Under the pieces are notes generated by a model that had not been told where the DNA came from, made no database searches, and saw only the letters and a list, made by a program, of their open reading frames with translations. The position numbers and the translations under genes are program-made. This document shows, piece after piece, positions 62,211 to 64,000 of a stretch of DNA of 64,000 nucleotides (the first letter of the stretch is position 1; each line of letters opens with the position of its first letter). This stretch comes from Imhoffiella purpurea (GTDB lineage Bacteria > Pseudomonadota > Gammaproteobacteria > Chromatiales > Chromatiaceae): the NCBI RefSeq assembly GCF_000585215.1, contig NZ_AONC01000006.1, forward strand, positions 24,344-88,343, in the 5' to 3' direction.

Positions 62211-62969
62211 TCAGTCCTTGCTCTGGGTGCGCTGGCTTTCCGGGAGATAGGTCATGAGCAGCTGCTCGAGAACCCGGGGATTCAGGCCTTCCTGGATCCC
62301 CGCGATGGATTCGAGGATCAGCGTCTTGGACAGCTTCTCCTCGCCGCTGCGCAGCTTGAGCTTCTCGGCGATCGGGGTGGCGAAGGCGTTGGCGAGAATC
62401 GCCCCGTAGAGCGTGGTCAGGAGCGCCACGGCCATGGCCGGGCCGATGGCCTTGGGGTCGTCCATGTTCGCCAGCATCTGCACCAGCCCGATGAGGGTTC
62501 CGATCATCCCCATCGCCGGGGCCACCTCGGCCGTGGCCTTGAAGACACTATAGCCGGCCTCCTGGCGCTGGATGGTCATGTTGATGTCCTTGCTGAGCAC
62601 CTTCTGCACCACGTCCGGCGGATGTCCGTCGATGCACAGCGAGATCCCGGTCTGCAGGAAGGGGTGCGAGATCGGTTTGCCCTCGAGTGCCAGCAGCCCC
62701 TCGCGGCGGGCGGTGTTGGCCAGGCCCACCGCCTCCTCGATCAGGGCGTTCGGCGAGGTCGATTTGTGGAGGAAGGCCCCTAGCGCGACCTTGAAGCTGC
62801 CCAGGAAATGGCCGAGGGTGGTTCGGAACATGACCACGAACATGGTGCCGACGAGTACGATGACGATCGATGGTATGTCCATGAAGACCATGATGTCGCC
62901 ACCGAGCACGATGGCGCCGACCATCACGCCGATCGCCCCTACCATTCCCAACAGGGTCGCTAAATCCAC
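62211..62969 (-). CDS. pomA: Flagellar motor stator protein PomA/MotA
   Basis: A 252-residue four-helix membrane protein. MDLATLLGMVGAIGVMVGAI is the PomA-like start. The cytoplasmic loop has GLLALEGKPISHPFLQTGIS, with a conserved charged patch for rotor contact. Helices 3 and 4 contain APAMGMIGTLIGLVQMLANM and DDPKAIGPAMAVALLTTLYG, with the conserved Pro and Thr residues. Its resemblance is to the Na+-type PomA more than to E. coli MotA. It begins pomA-pomB-pilZ. The flagellar genes themselves are not in the window. Confidence 0.95.
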   Translation of the reverse strand: MDLATLLGMVGAIGVMVGAIVLGGDIMVFMDIPSIVIVLVGTMFVVMFRTTLGHFLGSFKVALGAFLHKSTSPNALIEEAVGLANTARREGLLALEGKPISHPFLQTGISLCIDGHPPDVVQKVLSKDINMTIQRQEAGYSVFKATAEVAPAMGMIGTLIGLVQMLANMDDPKAIGPAMAVALLTTLYGAILANAFATPIAEKLKLRSGEEKLSKTLILESIAGIQEGLNPRVLEQLLMTYLPESQRTQSKD

Positions 62970-63078
62970 TTCGTTGTCCTCGATACGTCAGAGATTCGAT
63001 CGCGCGATCCAGACAAGCCCGGAGCCGATCGACTCGGATCGCGCCGCACGCCATGCAGCCAGCGCCTCTCGATCGTTG

Positions 63079-63098
63079 GAGACCATGGTCTCGAGACC
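63079..63098. repeat. Two overlapping perfect palindromes
   Basis: GAGACCATGGTCTC (63079-63092) overlaps GGTCTCGAGACC (63087-63098), both perfect, so GAGACC appears three times in alternating orientation. They lie between the divergent pomA and YgiQ-family genes and could be an operator for either. Confidence 0.4.
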
Positions 63099-63189
63099 GC
63101 GTCATTCTCCAGCGATTGTGCCATTCGGGTCCAGCCGTTGTCCTGCATTACAATGGCCGATCCATGACGGCTGACGGATCCGATCGACC

Positions 63190-64000
63190 ATGCAGAGCGC
63201 CCCCGATATTTTCTCCTACCGCAAGCACTGGGCGCACCGTTTCGGGGTCGCGCCCGAGCTGCCGATGTCGCGTGCCGAGATGGATCTCCTCGGGTGGGAC
63301 AGCTGCGACGTCATCGTGGTCACCGGCGACGCCTACGTGGACCATCCCTCCTTCGGCATGGCCATCATCGGCCGTCTGCTGGAGGCCCAGGGGTTTCGGG
63401 TCGGCATTCTCTCGCAGCCGGACTGGACCTCGGCCGAGGATTTCAGGCGGCTCGGCCGGCCCAATCTCTTCTTCGGCGTGACCGCCGGCAACATGGACTC
63501 CATGGTCAACCGCTATACCGCCGATCGGCGTCTGCGTTCGGACGACGCCTATACCCCGGATGCGCAGCCCGGTCGCCGGCCGGACCGCTCGGTGACCGTC
63601 TATGCGCAGCGGGCGCGCGAGGCGTACCGGGACGCATGCATCGTCCTGGGAGGCATCGAGGCCAGCCTGAGGCGCATCGCGCATTTCGACTACTGGTCCG
63701 AGAAGGTGCGCCGCTCGGTCCTGCTCGACTCCAAGGCCGACATCCTGCTGTTCGGCAATGCCGAGCGCGCCGTGGTCGAGTTGGCGCACCGCCTGGCGCG
63801 TGGCGAGCCCGTCGCCGAGATCCGCGATCTGCGCGGCAGCGCCTTCATGACCCGGGGCGGTCTGGAGGGGTGGGCCGAACTGGACCTGAGCCGGGTCGAG
63901 GGGGAGGTCGCTCCCAAGCGCCATCCCAATCCCTACGAGCCGGATCCCGAGTGCCATCTCCAGGGGCGGGCGCCCGAGCCGAGCCGGCCGCGTCCGGCCC
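63190..64000 (+). CDS. YgiQ-family radical SAM protein, N-terminal part
   Basis: About 270 residues of a longer protein whose 3' end is outside the window. The family opening is clear: [60 protein letters not shown] and [33 protein letters not shown] and [20 protein letters not shown] follow. The radical SAM Cys motif would lie further downstream. The function of YgiQ is not established. It is divergent from pomA. Confidence 0.93.
   Translation, partial: MQSAPDIFSYRKHWAHRFGVAPELPMSRAEMDLLGWDSCDVIVVTGDAYVDHPSFGMAIIGRLLEAQGFRVGILSQPDWTSAEDFRRLGRPNLFFGVTAGNMDSMVNRYTADRRLRSDDAYTPDAQPGRRPDRSVTVYAQRAREAYRDACIVLGGIEASLRRIAHFDYWSEKVRRSVLLDSKADILLFGNAERAVVELAHRLARGEPVAEIRDLRGSAFMTRGGLEGWAELDLSRVEGEVAPKRHPNPYEPDPECHLQGRAPEPSRPRPA

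Overview
The window is a high-GC chromosomal segment from a gammaproteobacterium. The gene content (RecBCD, a Na+-pumping oxaloacetate decarboxylase, a urease/urea-transport locus, an AlgR-type regulator next to argH, many c-di-GMP proteins, an RND pump, a PomAB-type motor) fits a purple sulfur bacterium or relative (Chromatiaceae). That assignment is an inference from gene content and composition, not from a marker gene. No rRNA, tRNA, CRISPR array, prophage or insertion sequence was recognised.

Layout. 1-3.3 kb (minus): the oadGAB sodium pump, with oadB running off the left edge. 3.7-7.0 kb: a CPBP-family membrane protease, a receiver-truncated LytTR regulator, argH and a MazG-like pyrophosphohydrolase. 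7.1-21 kb: seven consecutive signal-transduction genes. These are a HisKA_2 kinase with an ANTAR response regulator, a PAS-GGDEF-EAL-CZB protein, a chemoreceptor ending in CZB, and a minus-strand set of REC-DUF3369-GGDEF-EAL, hybrid kinase and HD-GYP proteins. 21.4-31.0 kb (minus): recC-recB-recD with overlapping genes. 31.0-48.7 kb (minus): a urea-nitrogen locus, urtA-B-C-D-E, an MFS gene, ureD-A-B, then ureC, ureE-F and ureG. It is broken up by an AbiEi/AbiEii toxin-antitoxin pair between ureB and ureC, a plus-strand CxxC membrane protein between ureC and ureE, and an accessory cassette between ureF and ureG. The cassette holds a GNAT acetyltransferase and a two-gene unit whose larger product resembles a PARP/ART-fold enzyme. 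49-54.7 kb: argE, a GNAT/C39-peptidase fusion coupled to a RimK-like ATP-grasp ligase, a MITE-like element and an RsmF-type RNA methyltransferase. 54.7-60.7 kb: a secreted hexapeptide-repeat protein and a TetR regulator divergent from an RND adaptor/pump pair. 60.7-63.0 kb (minus): pomA-pomB-pilZ. The window ends inside a YgiQ-family radical SAM gene.

How the genes work together. UrtABCDE imports urea, UreABC hydrolyses it, and UreDEFG installs nickel. A sigma-54 promoter and two NtrC-like sites upstream of urtA suggest the system is switched on by nitrogen limitation. The sodium-pumping decarboxylase and the PomAB-type stator may share a sodium cycle. The signalling genes bracket chemotaxis, c-di-GMP turnover and a PilZ effector that sits in the motor operon.

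The observations most worth following are the ART-like two-gene unit (32.9-33.7 kb), the GNAT-C39/RimK pair (50.3-52.9 kb), the toxin-antitoxin insertion inside the urease operon, the 36-bp perfect operator of the RND pump, and the AlgR-like protein that has lost its receiver domain.
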